Source: Rhizobiales bacterium Y(2018) (GTDB taxonomy: Bacteria > Pseudomonadota > Alphaproteobacteria > Rhizobiales > Aestuariivirgaceae). Taken from it: a DNA stretch of 64,000 nt. Each line of letters begins with the position of its first letter. Position 1 is the stretch's first letter. Of this stretch, positions 7,518-16,924 are shown piece after piece. The position numbers and the translations under genes are program-made. Location: contig SCPD01000016.1 of NCBI GenBank assembly GCA_005502925.1, positions 62,001 through 126,000 on the forward strand, read 5' to 3'. The notes below the pieces were generated by a model. It saw only the letters and a list, made by a program, of their open reading frames with translations. It did not search any database and was not told the DNA's origin.

Positions 7518-8369
7518 CTATTCGGCAGCGACCGCCGGCACGACCATCTCGATCGCGAAGGGCCGGTCGTGGGTGAGCGACGGGATGCGGCCGCGCGTCT
7601 TCGCCACTTCGGCGAGATCGATCTCGGCGGTGATCACTCCCTCATTGTCGCCGCCATCGGCCAGCACGCGGCCCCAGGGATCGATGATCAAGGAGTGGCC
7701 GTAGCATTCGGAGCCGCCAGCGAGCGTGCCATATTGGCAGGGTGCGATCACATAGGCGCCGTTCTCGATGGCGCGGGCGCGGTTGAGAATGTGCCAATGC
7801 GCCTCGCCGGTGATGCGGGTGAAAGCCGCCGGTACCGCCAGCATCTGAGCGCCAGCCTTGGCCAGCGTGCGGTAGAGCGCGGCGAAGCGCAGATCATAGC
7901 AGATCGACAGGCCGACCGGCCCGCCGACGCATGGCGAAAGCACCGCTTCCGAGCCCGGCATGATGGTGGCGGATTCGCGATAGAAGTGGCCGTCGCCCAG
8001 ATCGACGTCGAACATATGAATCTTGTCGTAGCGCGCCGCGATGGCGCCATCGGGTGCCAGCATGTAGCTGCGATTGAAGATACGTCCGTCGGCAGCCTTG
8101 ATGCCGATAGAGCCGACGAGAATCCAGGCCTTATACGACTTGGCGAGGGCCGCCATCGCCGGCAGGACCGGATGATCGCTTTCCGGCACGGCGAAGGGAT
8201 GCAGCATGCCGTTCTTGGTATCGAGTCCGGCACAATATTCAGGAAGAGCGATGAAAGACGCGCCCGCCGCGCCGGCCTTGTCGACCAGCTTAGCCAAGAT
8301 GGCGATGTCGGCTTCCACATCAGGCGTCGCGCAGTTCTGAATGCAGGCCGCGATGAATTTCTGAACCAT
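7518..8369 (-). CDS. Carbon-nitrogen hydrolase (nitrilase superfamily, Nit-type amidase)
   Basis: 283 residues with the full Glu-Lys-Cys catalytic set: FIALPEYCAG (Glu), YDKIHMFDVDLG (Lys) and GLSICYDLRF (Cys nucleophile). The YDLRFAALYR context and the length match the Nit1/Nit2 branch, which includes deaminated-glutathione amidase and omega-amidase. A dipeptide or omega-amide repair role is most likely. It is convergent with the MBL-fold gene and lies 70 bp upstream of the stop of the LysR gene, on the same strand. Confidence 0.85.
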   Translation of the reverse strand: MVQKFIAACIQNCATPDVEADIAILAKLVDKAGAAGASFIALPEYCAGLDTKNGMLHPFAVPESDHPVLPAMAALAKSYKAWILVGSIGIKAADGRIFNRSYMLAPDGAIAARYDKIHMFDVDLGDGHFYRESATIMPGSEAVLSPCVGGPVGLSICYDLRFAALYRTLAKAGAQMLAVPAAFTRITGEAHWHILNRARAIENGAYVIAPCQYGTLAGGSECYGHSLIIDPWGRVLADGGDNEGVITAEIDLAEVAKTRGRIPSLTHDRPFAIEMVVPAVAAE

Positions 8370-8439
8370 GTGTTCACTCTATACCAATCCGGCGTGAAGT
8401 CACTTCTCAACTTGTTGAGAACTGACGCGGTGTCAGGCG

Positions 8440-9297
8440 CTACCGTCGTAAGAGCCCCAGCACTGCGCGGATGATATGGAGATCGGCGCGCGCGGTGAGG
8501 CAGACCAGCCATTCGCTCATCCGCGCCTGCCAGTCGTTGAAGCGCAGCATATGGAGGCGGGCATCCGGCACGATTTCGGCGCTCGATATGACGCCGATCC
8601 CCATGCCGCTCGCCACCGCCTCGCGTGCCGCCTCCCGGCTTTCGATTTCCATGACATTGGTCAGCGCCAGCGAGCGGCTGGCGATCTCGGCGAGGAGAAG
8701 GCCACGGGTGGCGGAGCCCTCCTCGCGTAAAACCACCGGCTGAGCCGCGAAGTCGGCGAGGGAAATTTCCTCCCGCCTGACAAAGGGATGGGTCGCGGCG
8801 GTGAAGGCCTGGATCTCGTCTTCACGCAGGAGCCGGGCATGATAGTCCTGCTGCGGCGGCGCCTCGGCGATGACGGCGAAATCGATCTCGAAGCGGTCGA
8901 GCCGGTCGAGCAGCTGCGCCGAGTTGCCGGCGACAAGGCGGACCTGGATCCTGGGGTAGCGCTCGCGGAAGCGGCGGATCAGCGGCAGGACATGGGTCGC
9001 CGCGTCGGCGCCAATGCTCAACAATCCCTCTTCCAGCCCTTTGGCGCGCGACAGGAGCTCCAGCGCCTCGGTTTCAGCTTCGAACATCCGCTCGGTCACG
9101 GCGAAGAGCTTGCGGGCGAAAGAGGTCAACTCGACACCACCGCGCCGGCGCAGGAACAGCTCGGAGCCATAGGCGTCCTCGAGCTTGCGGATGTGATCGG
9201 AAATGGCGGGCTGGGTCAAAGCCAGCCGCTCGGCGGCTTTGGAGAAGCCGCCATTCACCGCAACCGCATGAAAGGCCTTCAGCTGGGCATATCGCAT
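8440..9297 (-). CDS. LysR-family regulator, probably of the phnWAY operon
   Basis: 285 residues with an N-terminal winged helix (MRYAQLKAFHAVAVNGGFSK; recognition helix ALTQPAISDHIRKLE) and a C-terminal periplasmic-binding-like effector domain (about 90-285). It is divergent from phnW with a 78-bp shared promoter region containing a 7-bp inverted repeat (9315-9354), the usual arrangement for a LysR activator of a neighbouring catabolic operon. A ligand such as 2-aminoethylphosphonate or a pathway intermediate is inferred from position only. Confidence 0.9.
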   Translation of the reverse strand: MRYAQLKAFHAVAVNGGFSKAAERLALTQPAISDHIRKLEDAYGSELFLRRRGGVELTSFARKLFAVTERMFEAETEALELLSRAKGLEEGLLSIGADAATHVLPLIRRFRERYPRIQVRLVAGNSAQLLDRLDRFEIDFAVIAEAPPQQDYHARLLREDEIQAFTAATHPFVRREEISLADFAAQPVVLREEGSATRGLLLAEIASRSLALTNVMEIESREAAREAVASGMGIGVISSAEIVPDARLHMLRFNDWQARMSEWLVCLTARADLHIIRAVLGLLRR

Positions 9298-9314
9298 GGT
9301 CGCATCATTACATC

Positions 9315-9354
9315 AGTCAAACTTATACTCAATATATGTTCTTACGATTTGACT
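9315..9354. promoter_or_regulatory. Candidate LysR operator in the LysR/phnW intergenic region
   Basis: AGTCAAA (9315-9321) and TTTGACT (9348-9354) form a perfect 7-bp inverted repeat flanking the AT-rich segment TTATACTCAATATA. It lies between the divergent starts at 9297 and 9376. The spacing of 26 bases is wide for one dimer, so two half-operators of a tetramer are possible. Confidence 0.4.
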
Positions 9355-9375
9355 TATGTATGGGTGAGGGGCGAG

Positions 9376-10599
9376 ATGGACACACAGGCAATCACCCTTC
9401 TCGAGGCCCCGTCCATGACCGTCGCCACCGCTCTTGCCGCATCCTTCATCCCCACCTTCAACGGCCCCGAGGGCCAGGAGGACATGCCCTTTCTCCTCAC
9501 TCCGGGTCCCCTCACCACCTCGCGCGGGGTGAAGATCGCGATGCTCGCCGATTATGGGTCGCGCGACATCGAGTTCCGCGAGATCGTCAAGCGCATCCGC
9601 ACCTCCCTGCTCGATCTCGCCCAGTGCGGCCCGAATTACGAATGCGTGATCATGCAGGGCTCGGGCACCTTCGCCATCGAAGCGGCGCTCGGCAGTTTCT
9701 GCCCGGCCAAACGCTACAAGACGCTCGTCGTCTGCAACGGCGCCTATGGCGAGCGGGCTGCGAAGATCCTCAACCGGCTCGGCCGGCCGGTGGTGACCCT
9801 CGACAAAGGCGACAGCGAGGCGCCGACGCCCGAAGACATCGTCGCCGCGCTCAATGCCGATCGCACCATCAGCCATCTGTGGATCATCCATTGCGAGACC
9901 ACGTCCGGCATCATCAATCCCATCGAGGCGATCTGCAAAGCCGTCCAGGGCCGGGCGCTCACCATCATGGTCGACGCCATGTCCTCCTTCGGCGCCATTC
10001 CGATCGACATGACGGCCTGGAATATCGACGTGATGGTGTCCTCCTCCAACAAATGCATCGAGGGCGTGCCGGGCTTCTCCTATGTGCTGGCCAAGCGCTC
10101 GCTTCTCGAAGAGAGCGAAGGCCGCTGCCATTCGACGGTGCTCGATCTCTATGAGCAGTGGACGGTACTCGAAAAGACCGGCCAGTTCCGCTTCACGCCG
10201 CCCACCCACGCGCTCGTCGCCTTCCAGCAGGCGCTGCAGGAATATGCCCATGCCGGCGGCCTCGCCGCCCGCTCGGCGCGCTACAAGCACAATGCCGAGG
10301 TGCTGGTGAAGGGCATGCGCGAGATGGGCATCGAGACGCTGCTCAGCGATGACGAGGCGGGTCCGATCATCCAGACCTTCCTCACGCCGCGCGACCCCAA
10401 CTTCCACTTCGACACGTTCTACGAAGCGCTGCGCCAGCGCGGCTATGCGATCTATCCGGGCAAGCTCACCAAAAGGCCGAGCTTCCGCATCGGCACGATC
10501 GGGCAGATCGACGAGGCGGTGATCCGCGGCGCGCTCACCGCCATCCGCGAGGTCTTCGCCGAGATGAAGGTCACCGACATGCATCCGTTAGAATCTTAG
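9376..10599 (+). CDS. phnW: 2-aminoethylphosphonate--pyruvate transaminase
   Basis: 407 residues, class V aminotransferase fold. The N-terminal core FLLTPGPLTTSRGVK and the PLP-lysine segment VSSSNKCIEGVPGFSYV match PhnW, which converts 2-aminoethylphosphonate and pyruvate to phosphonoacetaldehyde and alanine. The pyruvate-binding region around SFGAIPIDM is also present. ATG 9376 is chosen because the frame upstream overlaps the divergent LysR gene; the protein has about 40 residues before the core, and an alternative start is ATG 9415. The next two genes encode the remaining two steps of the phosphonoacetate route, which makes the assignment strong. Confidence 0.93.
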   Translation: MDTQAITLLEAPSMTVATALAASFIPTFNGPEGQEDMPFLLTPGPLTTSRGVKIAMLADYGSRDIEFREIVKRIRTSLLDLAQCGPNYECVIMQGSGTFAIEAALGSFCPAKRYKTLVVCNGAYGERAAKILNRLGRPVVTLDKGDSEAPTPEDIVAALNADRTISHLWIIHCETTSGIINPIEAICKAVQGRALTIMVDAMSSFGAIPIDMTAWNIDVMVSSSNKCIEGVPGFSYVLAKRSLLEESEGRCHSTVLDLYEQWTVLEKTGQFRFTPPTHALVAFQQALQEYAHAGGLAARSARYKHNAEVLVKGMREMGIETLLSDDEAGPIIQTFLTPRDPNFHFDTFYEALRQRGYAIYPGKLTKRPSFRIGTIGQIDEAVIRGALTAIREVFAEMKVTDMHPLES

Positions 10600-10629
10600 G
10601 AAATAGAGTCCGGAAAACGAGCCAACCTC

Positions 10630-11895
10630 ATGATCCAGAATCAAAAATCCGTTTCCGTCAACGGCCGGACCTACGCCTGGCCAGAAGCGCCCTTAGTGGT
10701 CATCTGCTGCGACGGCAGTGAACCCGCTTACATGGAAGAGGCCCGCGCCCGGGGTCTCATGCCCCATCTCGACCGCATGATCGCCAAGGGTGAAAATCGA
10801 CTTGGCCTCTCGGCCATGCCGAGCTTCACCAACCCCAATAATCTCTCGATCGTCACCGGCCGTCCGCCCGCGGTCCATGGCATTTGCGGCAACTACCTGA
10901 TCGATCCCGAGACGGGCCGCGAAGTGATGATGAACGATCCCAAATGGCTCAGGGCGCCGACCATCTTCGCCGCCTTCCAGAAAGCCGGCGCCAAGGTCGC
11001 GGTGGTGACGGCCAAGGACAAATTGCGCCTCCTCCTTGGCAAAGGCCTCGTCTTCGACGGCAGCGCCATCTGCTTCTCCTCTGAGAAGGCAGACAAGGCG
11101 ACCCTCACCGATAACGGCATCGAGGATGCGCGCCGGCTCACCGGGCTCCCCGTTCCGGATGTCTATTCGGCAGAATTGTCGGAATTCGTGTTCGCGGCGG
11201 GCGTCAAGCTCCTGGCGTCCATGAAGCCCGATCTCATGTATCTGTCGACCACCGATTACGTCCAGCACAAGCACGCGCCGGGGGCCGCCAAAGCCAATGA
11301 CTTCTACACGATGATGGACCGCTATCTGGGCGAGCTCGACGCCCAAGGCGCCATCGTGGTGATAGTCGCCGACCACGGCATGAAGGACAAGCATCTGGCC
11401 AATGGCGAGCCCGACGTCGTGTTCCTGCAGGATGTGCTCGATGAAAAGTTTGGCCCAGGCAAGACCAAGGTCATCCTGCCGATCACCGATCCGTATGTCG
11501 TCCATCACGGGGCGCTCGGCTCCTTCGCCACCGTCTATCTTTATGGGCCCGCCCCCCAGGACATTCTCGCCTTCATCGCCCGCCAGCCCGGTATCGATGT
11601 AGTGCTCGGCCGTCCGGAAGGCTGCGCCCGTTTCGAGCTGCCGGAAGACCGCATGGGCGATCTCATCGTAGTGTCGGGCGGCGAGAAGCACAGCAAGGTG
11701 ATCGGCACCAGCCGCGACAAGCATGATCTGTCGGGCCTGACCGAACCCCTGCGCTCGCATGGCGGGCTCTCCGAGCAGGAGATTCCGATCATCGTCAACC
11801 GCAAGACGCAAGGCCTCACCGGCACATTGCGCAATTTCGATGCCTTCGCCATCGGCTGCAACCACATCGCGGCCCGGCAAGACGCGGCGGCATAA
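10630..11895 (+). CDS. phnA: Phosphonoacetate hydrolase
   Basis: 421 residues of the alkaline-phosphatase superfamily. Metal and nucleophile motifs are VICCDGSEPAY (Asp ligand), MPSFTNPNNLSIVTG (Thr nucleophile), VVIVADHGMKDKH (Asp-His) and the late histidine in KHDLSGLTEPLRSHGGLSEQ. This is the characteristic set of PhnA, which cleaves the C-P bond of phosphonoacetate to acetate and phosphate. It lies between phnW and phnY, 30 bp after phnW, in the order phnW-phnA-phnY. Confidence 0.93.
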   Translation: MIQNQKSVSVNGRTYAWPEAPLVVICCDGSEPAYMEEARARGLMPHLDRMIAKGENRLGLSAMPSFTNPNNLSIVTGRPPAVHGICGNYLIDPETGREVMMNDPKWLRAPTIFAAFQKAGAKVAVVTAKDKLRLLLGKGLVFDGSAICFSSEKADKATLTDNGIEDARRLTGLPVPDVYSAELSEFVFAAGVKLLASMKPDLMYLSTTDYVQHKHAPGAAKANDFYTMMDRYLGELDAQGAIVVIVADHGMKDKHLANGEPDVVFLQDVLDEKFGPGKTKVILPITDPYVVHHGALGSFATVYLYGPAPQDILAFIARQPGIDVVLGRPEGCARFELPEDRMGDLIVVSGGEKHSKVIGTSRDKHDLSGLTEPLRSHGGLSEQEIPIIVNRKTQGLTGTLRNFDAFAIGCNHIAARQDAAA

Positions 11896-11910
11896 GCGAG
11901 AGTCATTCAG

Positions 11911-13371
11911 ATGAACAAGATCACGCCCACACGCGCCGTCATCAAGGAAGCCATGCGGATCGGCGGCAAACGCGTCGAAACCGACGATGTGGTTCCGGTC
12001 CACTACCCCTATACGAACGAGATCATCGGCACCGTGCCGGCGGGACGCGCCGAACATGCAGCCAAGGCCTTCGCCATCGCCAAGGCGTTCAAGCCGAAGC
12101 TCACCCGCTATGAGCGCCAGCAGATCCTGTTCCGCACCGCCGAGCTGATCCGCGACCGGCGCGACCATCTCTCCGATCTCATCACCCTCGAGCTCGGCCT
12201 CTCCAAGAAGGACTCGCTCTATGAATGCGGGCGGGCTTATGACGTCTATTCGCTCGCCGGCCAGCTCGCCATTCTCGATGACGGGCAGATATTCTCCTGC
12301 GACCTCACCCCGCAAGGCAAGGCGCGCAAGATCTTCACCAAACGCGAGCCGGTGGGCGTGATCTCGGCGATCACCCCCTTCAACCACCCGCTCAACATGG
12401 TGTCGCACAAGGTGGCGCCGGCCATCGCCACCAACAATTGCGTGGTGTGCAAGCCGACCGAGCTCACGCCGCTGACCGCGATCGCCCTTGCGGATATCCT
12501 CTATGAAGCGGGTCTGCCGCCCGAAATGTTCCAGGTGGTCACCGGCTGGCCGAAAGACATCGGCGAGGAGATGGTGATCAATGACAATATCGACATCATC
12601 ACCTTCACCGGCGGCGTCAGGGTCGGCAAGATCATCGCCGGCAAGGCCGGCTACCGGCGTGCCGCGCTGGAACTCGGCGGCAACGACCCGCTGATCGTGC
12701 TCGACGATCTCTCCGATTCCGATCTCGACAAGGCGGCCGAGCTTGCCGTTCAGGGCGCCACCCGCAATTCCGGCCAGCGCTGCACGGCAGTGAAGCGCAT
12801 ATTGGCGCAGGAGCGTGTCGCCGACAAATTCTCGGCTCTCGTGCTGGAGAAGGCCAAGAAAATCAAATTCGGCGACCCGATGGCGCCCGAGACAGACCTC
12901 GGCACCGTCGTCCATGCGGAGGCCGCGGCCTTGTTCGAGAAGCGCGTCCATCTGGCGGCTGAACAGGGCGCCAAGGTGCTCTACAATCCGGGCCGTCAGG
13001 GAGCACTCCTGCCGCCGATCACGCTCGACCATGTGCCGCATGAATCCGAGCTCGTCTTCGAGGAAACCTTTGGCCCAATCATTCCGATCGTGCGGGTTCC
13101 CAATGATGACGAGGCGGTGATGCGCATCTCCAACTCCACATCCTTCGGCCTCTCCTCCGGCGTGTGCACCAACCGGCTTGACCGCATCACCCGATTCGTC
13201 GAAGGACTCAATGTGGGCACCGTGAATATCTGGGAAGTGCCGGGCTATCGGATCGAAATGTCGCCCTTTGGCGGTATCAAGGACTCCGGCAATGGCATCA
13301 AAGAGGGTGTCCTGGAGGCGATGAAATTCTACACGAATGTGAAAACCTGGTCCCTGCCCTGGCCAGCCTGA
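11911..13371 (+). CDS. phnY: Phosphonoacetaldehyde dehydrogenase
   Basis: 486-residue aldehyde dehydrogenase with FTGGVRVGK (NAD-binding loop), [13 protein letters not shown] (general base Glu) and [11 protein letters not shown] (catalytic Cys). It oxidises phosphonoacetaldehyde to phosphonoacetate, the substrate of PhnA. It starts 15 bp after phnA. Position and family together make PhnY the clear call, although many aldehyde dehydrogenases look alike. Confidence 0.92.
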   Translation: MNKITPTRAVIKEAMRIGGKRVETDDVVPVHYPYTNEIIGTVPAGRAEHAAKAFAIAKAFKPKLTRYERQQILFRTAELIRDRRDHLSDLITLELGLSKKDSLYECGRAYDVYSLAGQLAILDDGQIFSCDLTPQGKARKIFTKREPVGVISAITPFNHPLNMVSHKVAPAIATNNCVVCKPTELTPLTAIALADILYEAGLPPEMFQVVTGWPKDIGEEMVINDNIDIITFTGGVRVGKIIAGKAGYRRAALELGGNDPLIVLDDLSDSDLDKAAELAVQGATRNSGQRCTAVKRILAQERVADKFSALVLEKAKKIKFGDPMAPETDLGTVVHAEAAALFEKRVHLAAEQGAKVLYNPGRQGALLPPITLDHVPHESELVFEETFGPIIPIVRVPNDDEAVMRISNSTSFGLSSGVCTNRLDRITRFVEGLNVGTVNIWEVPGYRIEMSPFGGIKDSGNGIKEGVLEAMKFYTNVKTWSLPWPA

Positions 13372-13548
13372 CCGCGACTGCCGCTGCGCTTCGTTCCCGA
13401 CCGCGGATCTTTTCTGCGGGAGAAGCGCGGTGACGGCCCCCTCCCCCTCGGGCCCGATGGCAAGGTCCGGCGTCAGAGCGCATGACTCCGCCCGACCGGT
13501 GACCTCTAAGCCGGATGAGGAGGACGCCATCTTCATGGGCAATTGCAA

Positions 13549-15213
13549 ATGACCGCCGGGACCACTGTGATCATCGAGCTTCTGGGCGGCATCGCGATGC
13601 TGCTGTGGGGCGTGCGCATGGTGCGGACCGGCATCATGCGCGGTTGGGGCGACCGGCTGAAACATTTCATCCAGCAGCGCCTGGGCAACAATATCTCCGC
13701 CTTCCTGGCGGGCGCCATGGCGACGGCGACGCTCGGCAGCGCCACCGCCATGGCCCTCATCGTTGCCGGCCTCGCGGCCGGCGGCGCCATCGGCACCTCC
13801 ATCGGTCTCGCGGTACTGCTCGGCGCCGATGTCGGATCCGCCCTCGTCTCGGCCGTCTTCGCCTCGAGCAGCTCCTATGCCTTGTGGCTGTCGCCGCTGC
13901 TCCTCTTCGCCGGCTACGTGACCTTCACCACTTCCAACGAGTTCCGCCCGCATAATCTCGGCCGTATCCTGATCGGCTTCGGCCTGATGCTGGTGTCGCT
14001 CAAATTCATCGTCGGGGCGACGGCCCCCTTGCGCGAGGCGACGCTCTTCCACGAAGCGCTGACCGCCATCGGCCGCGAGCCCCTGCTCGCCTTCCTGGTC
14101 GGGGCGCTCCTCGCCTGGCTCTGCCATTCGACCCTCGCCGTCATCCTCCTCATCGCCTCCTTCCTCGCCAATGGCAGCCTCGACATCGCCGGCGCGCTTT
14201 CCTTCATCCTCGGCGTCAATTGCGGCGGCGGCCTTCCCGCCGTCACCGCCACCCTGCAAATGTCGCCGGAAGCCCGCCGCCTGCCGCTCGCCAATCTGTT
14301 TTGCCGCGGCACCGTCTCGGTGATCCTCCTCGCCTTCGTCAGCCGTATCGCCCCTTATGTGATGGAGCTGCCCTTCGGCCTCATCGAAAAGGCAGTTGCC
14401 TTCCATGCCGGATTCAACCTGCTCGCCGCCTTTATCTTCCTGCCTTTCACCCGGCAGGTCTCCCGCCTCATGGCACGGATCGTGCCGGACCAGAAGCTGC
14501 CGCCCGACAATCTGAGCCATCCGCGCTACCTCGACCAGATGGCGCTCTCGACGCCTTCCGTCGCCCTCTCAAACGCGGCGCTTGAGACGGTGCGGATGAG
14601 CGAGCTGCTCGACCGCATGTTCGACACCGCCATCGTGGCGTTGCGCAGCGACAGCCTGGAGACGCTCAAGGAGCTCAAAACCCTCGACGAGCGGCTCAAC
14701 CGCTATCAGAGCTCGGTGCATGGCTACCTGTCCGACCTCACCCAGTCGGAGCTCGAAAAGTCCGACACCAAACGGGCGCTCGAGATCATGCTTTATGCCA
14801 GCAATCTCGAACATGCGGGCGACGTCATCCATCTCAATCTCGCCGACCGGATCAAAGCCAAGGTGAAACTCTCGATCACCTTCACCGTGAGCCAGCATGC
14901 TTCCCTCGACGATCTCTGCCTGATCATCAGCCAGTCTCTCCGGCTTGCCACCGGCGTCCTGACCTCGAACGATGTAGACGGCGCGAGGCGGCTGATCGAA
15001 CAGAAAGACACCTTCCGGGCGCTCGAGCACAAGATCATCGAGGAGCATTTCCGCGAAAGCGGCACGGCCAAAGGCGCCTCCTTGCGCAAGAGCGCGCTCT
15101 TCGTCGACATCATCCGCGACCTCCACCGCATCAATTCCCATATCGTCTCCGCCGCATATCCCATCGTCGAAGCGGCGGGACTCCTGCGCGATTCCCGTAT
15201 AAAACCGGAATAG
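13549..15213 (+). CDS. Na+/Pi-cotransporter (NptA/PhoU-domain) family membrane protein
   Basis: 554 residues. The first 320 residues contain eight or nine hydrophobic segments in two repeats, starting IIELLGGIAMLLWGVRMVRTG as in bacterial NptA. The C-terminal 200 residues form PhoU-like helices (DRMFDTAIVALRSD ... FRESGTAKGAS). The QSSS motif usual in both repeats is degenerate here: TATLGSATAM and WLCHSTLAV. ATG 13549 has no ideal SD sequence; GAGGAGGA lies 25 bp upstream. It follows phnY by 177 bp and precedes a phosphodiesterase, which suggests handling of the phosphate released from phosphonate or organophosphate. The altered motif leaves the substrate open. Confidence 0.82.
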   Translation: MTAGTTVIIELLGGIAMLLWGVRMVRTGIMRGWGDRLKHFIQQRLGNNISAFLAGAMATATLGSATAMALIVAGLAAGGAIGTSIGLAVLLGADVGSALVSAVFASSSSYALWLSPLLLFAGYVTFTTSNEFRPHNLGRILIGFGLMLVSLKFIVGATAPLREATLFHEALTAIGREPLLAFLVGALLAWLCHSTLAVILLIASFLANGSLDIAGALSFILGVNCGGGLPAVTATLQMSPEARRLPLANLFCRGTVSVILLAFVSRIAPYVMELPFGLIEKAVAFHAGFNLLAAFIFLPFTRQVSRLMARIVPDQKLPPDNLSHPRYLDQMALSTPSVALSNAALETVRMSELLDRMFDTAIVALRSDSLETLKELKTLDERLNRYQSSVHGYLSDLTQSELEKSDTKRALEIMLYASNLEHAGDVIHLNLADRIKAKVKLSITFTVSQHASLDDLCLIISQSLRLATGVLTSNDVDGARRLIEQKDTFRALEHKIIEEHFRESGTAKGASLRKSALFVDIIRDLHRINSHIVSAAYPIVEAAGLLRDSRIKPE

Positions 15214-15223
15214 AAGGAACAAA

Positions 15224-16042
15224 GTGAGCGGCGTCGTGAAGTTCATCCAAGTGAGCGATTTGCATCTGGTTCCCAAGGGCGACAAGCTCTGGGGGCTCGA
15301 TCCCTTTGCCCGCTTCGAGGCCTGCCTCAACGACATCATCCAGTTCCACCGCGACGCCGCCTTCGTGGTGATCAGCGGCGATCTCGCCGAGCGTGGCGAA
15401 GTCCTGGCCTATCGCCAGCTGAAAGCACGCCTCGCCGATTTTCCGATCGAGACGCATCTGATGCTCGGCAATCACGACGACCGCAGTCATTTCCAGTCGG
15501 TCTTTCCGGACGGTCCACGCGACAAAGCGGGTTTCGTGCAAAGCGTCATCACACACGACAATGCCGTCTATCTCATGCTCGACACGCTGAAGGGTCCGCC
15601 CTCCTCGGCCGGGCTCTATTGCGACCAACGCAAGGCCTGGCTGAAAAAGGAACTGGCCCGAGCCGGCAAGCGACATGTCTATCTCTTCATGCATCATCCG
15701 CCCTTCTCGATCGCGCATGATCTCATGGATCTCATCATGCTCGACGACGCGGAGGAATTCCTGGCGCTTCTGCCCAAGGACCAGGTGCGGCATATCTTCT
15801 TCGGCCATGCCCATCGCCCGATCAGCGGCCAGTTCCACGGCATGAGCTTCTCGGCGCCGCCGAGCCTTGTCCATCAACTGCCGCTCGTCGGCGGCTCGGT
15901 GCCGACGATCTATAGCGATGAACCGCCGATGTATGCGGTGGTTCATGCCGGCCCCGACAAGGTGCTCGTGCATATGGACGCGTTCCTCAACCGCAGACCT
16001 GCCGAAATGGCGCCCGAAGCGGAACGCGGGACCTGGTACTAG
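15224..16042 (+). CDS. Class III metallophosphodiesterase (CpdA/GpdQ-like)
   Basis: 272 residues with all five calcineurin-like motifs: VSDLHLV, SGDLAERGE, LGNHDDR, FMHHPPF and FFGHAHRPISG. Enzymes with this pattern hydrolyse cyclic nucleotides or glycerophosphodiesters. The start is GTG 15224, preceded by AAGGA at good spacing, 10 bp after the NptA-like gene, so the two are probably co-transcribed. Together with phnWAY, this points to phosphorus scavenging, with a glycerophosphodiesterase-type activity more likely than cAMP turnover. Confidence 0.85.
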   Translation: MSGVVKFIQVSDLHLVPKGDKLWGLDPFARFEACLNDIIQFHRDAAFVVISGDLAERGEVLAYRQLKARLADFPIETHLMLGNHDDRSHFQSVFPDGPRDKAGFVQSVITHDNAVYLMLDTLKGPPSSAGLYCDQRKAWLKKELARAGKRHVYLFMHHPPFSIAHDLMDLIMLDDAEEFLALLPKDQVRHIFFGHAHRPISGQFHGMSFSAPPSLVHQLPLVGGSVPTIYSDEPPMYAVVHAGPDKVLVHMDAFLNRRPAEMAPEAERGTWY

Positions 16043-16050
16043 CTTCGCCT

Positions 16051-16488
16051 TCAGGGCGAAATAACGAGGAATACCTCAACTGTCTGGCGGTAGGCGCCTT
16101 CATACTTTGGAATGAAAGGAACGGCCAGCGTATACGGGTAGCTCGCGGTGAGGTGCGCGATGCTGGAGCCATAGCTGTCCTTATCGACTGTCATGACCAA
16201 TGTGACCGCCTGGTTGCCAAGATAGCCAAGCTTCTTGTCCAACGCCGTTTGCAAATCCTGTTCAGTCAACTTCGAGTTCATCTGCAGCATTCTTGCCGTC
16301 TCCTCGAGCGCATAGCTGACGCTCGAGACCGAATGCAGGAGTGCGCCGGCGACATAGATACCGATCAAGAGAATGATAAGAAGCGGGAAGACAAAGGCGA
16401 ATTCGACAGCGGCTGTCCCGGAATCGCAGCGCGACAGTCTGCGGAAACGGCGGCACGACAAGCCGAACCAGGCGACATCAGCGCACAC
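16051..16488 (-). CDS. TadE-like pseudopilin
   Basis: 145 residues. A basic N terminus (SCRRFRRLSRCDSGTAAVEF) leads into one membrane helix (FVFPLLIILLIGIYVAGALL). TadE-like domains have this layout, with the Glu of AAVEFAF at the helix start. Translation starts at GTG 16488, supported by GAGGAGAT just upstream, and the gene overlaps the previous one by 11 bp. It would be a minor pilin or prepilin of a Flp/Tad system or be exported as a surface protein. No TadA/B/C, CpaB or prepilin peptidase gene is in the window. Confidence 0.8.
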   Translation of the reverse strand: MCADVAWFGLSCRRFRRLSRCDSGTAAVEFAFVFPLLIILLIGIYVAGALLHSVSSVSYALEETARMLQMNSKLTEQDLQTALDKKLGYLGNQAVTLVMTVDKDSYGSSIAHLTASYPYTLAVPFIPKYEGAYRQTVEVFLVISP

Positions 16489-16918
16489 GGATGATCTCCT
16501 CGTGGCGCGTCGAGATCTTGGCGGTCGTGAACAGATCGTCCAGAGGGGTATCGAGCGACCCGTTGGCAGTTATGATCACCGACATGTTGGGGATCGCTCC
16601 ACTACCCGTGCAAACCGCAGAACATATGCTGACCGTGCCGGAGCAGGTGCATTGACGCGCAACCTGGACATCCGCATCAGCAGGTTTCTTCGCCCATGAC
16701 AGGAGCACGGCGCTCCTCGCGGCCCCGAGATCGGTGCCGCCCTGGAGGACGTAATTCGCCCCCGTCTTGACAGCGCTGCGCATCTGCAATGTCTGTGTCA
16801 GGTAAGTCCAAGTCGTCATCATACCGACAAGCATCATCACCAGGAGCGGCGCGGCAAGAGCGAATTCAACGGCGGAAACGCCGCCATTGTGAGAAACAAA
16901 CCGACGCAGACAATTCAT
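16478..16918 (-). CDS. TadE/TadG-like pseudopilin
   Basis: 146 residues with the same plan as its neighbour: GGVSAVEFALAAPLLVMMLV is the Glu-containing junction and membrane helix, followed by a short extracytoplasmic domain. Four cysteines in the C-terminal part (RQCTCSGTVSICSAVC) suggest disulfides. It lies 6 bp downstream of the tadG-like gene and overlaps the next tadE-like gene, forming a three-gene unit. Confidence 0.8.
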   Translation of the reverse strand: MNCLRRFVSHNGGVSAVEFALAAPLLVMMLVGMMTTWTYLTQTLQMRSAVKTGANYVLQGGTDLGAARSAVLLSWAKKPADADVQVARQCTCSGTVSICSAVCTGSGAIPNMSVIITANGSLDTPLDDLFTTAKISTRHEEIIRVR

Positions 16919-16924
16919 GATGCG

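Noticed and set aside
8788-9375. Possible 196-residue N-terminal extension of PhnW
   Set aside because: It lies antisense to the LysR coding region and lacks similarity to aminotransferases; ATG 9376 gives a normal-length enzyme.
10693-14520. Very long open frame (1275 codons) antisense to phnA, phnY and the NptA-like gene
   Set aside because: Composition is rich in His, Asp, Arg and Gly with no recognisable domain, as expected from the third-position GC bias of the real genes on the other strand.
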